This document shows positions 63,782 through 64,000 of a DNA stretch of 64,000 nt, in pieces. Each line of letters begins with the position of its first letter. Position 1 is the stretch's first letter. A program made the translations under genes and the position numbers. The DNA is from Elmis aenea (lineage: Eukaryota > Arthropoda > Insecta > Coleoptera > Elmidae). The stretch is taken from positions 49,189,924-49,253,923 of the forward strand of contig OX393581.1 of assembly GCA_947652605.1 (NCBI GenBank). Direction: 5' to 3'. The notes under the pieces are model-generated. The model did not search any database and was not told the DNA's origin. It saw nothing but the letters and a program-made list of their open reading frames with translations.

Positions 63782-64000
63782 TAATACATATGTTCCTTGA
63801 GCGACTATTTCGAAACAATTTTAATTATTGATTTGTATATCACAGGAACAGTTTATCCATCGCCTCTTTACATGAATACAATTGTTTTGCATATGTCTTT
63901 CAATGAGCTGGTTTTAATTTTTAATAATTTCCTAAAAATACCGTGCTTTAGTTAATACATATGTTCCTTGAGCGACTATTTCTAAACAATTTTAATTATT

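Larger units (their letters stand above)
1..64000 (+). repeat. 171 bp AT-rich satellite array, head to tail, filling the window
   Basis: Every stretch I read is a variant of one monomer of 171 bp. The motifs TAATACATATG, GAGCGACTATTT, CAATTGTTTTGCATATG and CCGTGCTTTAG recur at 171 bp spacing from the first to the last base. All units have the same orientation and none is interrupted by other sequence. The consensus is about 29% G+C (49 of 171 by hand count). Length changes are only a few bases: +4, +3, +1, -1 and -2 variants. There is no gene, tRNA, rRNA, transposon or unique spacer, so this entry also covers all gene-free stretches. Monomers of about 170 bp in long homogenised arrays are typical of eukaryotic centromeric or heterochromatic satellites. 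The length equals that of primate alpha satellite, but I see no sequence resemblance to it. The species and satellite name are not recognised. Confidence 0.98.
62749..64000 (+). repeat. Superunit 4: start only, cut by the window edge
   Basis: The starting series returns in order: TTTCTTG / GAAACAG monomer, TTAT-insertion monomer (62920), CGAAAC with C at 41 and GAAACAG, GGGC monomer, CATGTG monomer, ACAT-insertion monomer (63607), CGAAAC monomer, then the start of a CTAAAC monomer at the window end. The CTAAAC monomer is where the GGAAAAA run begins in the other three superunits, but the window ends before the diagnostic bases. Private details such as AAAGACC in the third monomer link it to superunit 3 rather than superunits 1 and 2. 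Confidence 0.8.

Noticed and set aside
1..64000. CRISPR array
   Set aside because: Repeats are regular, but there are no unique spacers: the whole 171 bp unit is conserved, and no cas genes are present.
1..64000. Primate alpha satellite because of the 171 bp period
   Set aside because: Only the length agrees. The monomer lacks the known alpha satellite motifs and is far more AT-rich than I would expect for that family.
1..64000. Trypanosome 177 bp minichromosome-type repeat or a similar protozoan array
   Set aside because: The period is clearly 171, not 177, and I see no recognisable shared sequence. It could not be supported from the sequence alone.
1..64000. Bacterial or phage promoters, terminators, origins or iterons suggested by AT-rich runs
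   Set aside because: Such motifs (TATA-like runs, TTGAGC, AT-rich tails) recur in every monomer with no gene to serve, so they are base-composition effects.
1..64000. Transposable element insertions or an inverted segment
   Set aside because: Looking for breaks in the 171 bp rhythm turned up only indels of a few bases; no foreign sequence, target-site duplication or minus-orientation monomer was found.

Overview
The whole 64 kb window is one uninterrupted satellite DNA array. An AT-rich monomer of 171 bp (about 29% G+C by hand count of the consensus) repeats head to tail in one orientation from base 1 to base 64000, giving about 374 monomers. I found no gene, RNA gene, transposon, CRISPR array or unique spacer. 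The only sizeable open frame (7411..7704) is an accident of monomer variants. This points to a eukaryotic nuclear genome, most likely centromeric or other constitutive heterochromatin. I do not recognise the monomer family and cannot name the species. CpG is not depleted (4 per consensus monomer against about 3.5 expected from base composition), which fits a genome with little CpG methylation, such as many invertebrates. That last point is an inference.

Monomer numbering used here starts at the TAATACATATG motif, so base 1 of the window is base 1 of a monomer. The main diagnostic block is monomer bases 30-35, with five states: CGAAAC, CTAAAC, CTGAAC, CTACAC and CAAAAC. Other markers are T/C at 41; GGAACAG, GAAACAG, GGAACAA or GGAAAAA at 64-70; CATGAA, CATAAA or CATTAC near 90-95; and AATGAGC, AAAGAGC, AAAGAGA, AATGGGC or AATGTGC at 121-127. 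A few small indels (+4, +3, +1, -1, -2) serve as rare landmarks.

Reading these markers as a barcode shows nested higher-order structure. The same ordered starting series recurs at 1, 13169, 32319 and 62749. It runs: TTTCTTG monomer, TTAT-insertion monomer, GGGC monomer, CATGTG monomer, ACAT-insertion monomer, then (where the window extends far enough) a run of five GGAAAAA monomers. The intervening superunits are 13168 bp (77 monomers), 19150 bp (about 112) and 30430 bp (about 178), so successive copies differ in length by internal duplication and deletion. The first 6.3 kb of the first two superunits is nearly identical. Further in, smaller modules recur: a four-monomer cassette of 682 bp eight times, a 21-monomer segment twice, a 17-monomer segment as a tandem pair, a 10-monomer segment duplicated with loss of one monomer, and a 342 bp dimer duplicated in tandem. 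The pattern fits repeated unequal exchange or amplification in a homogenising array. It has no genes working together; any function would be structural or chromatin-based.
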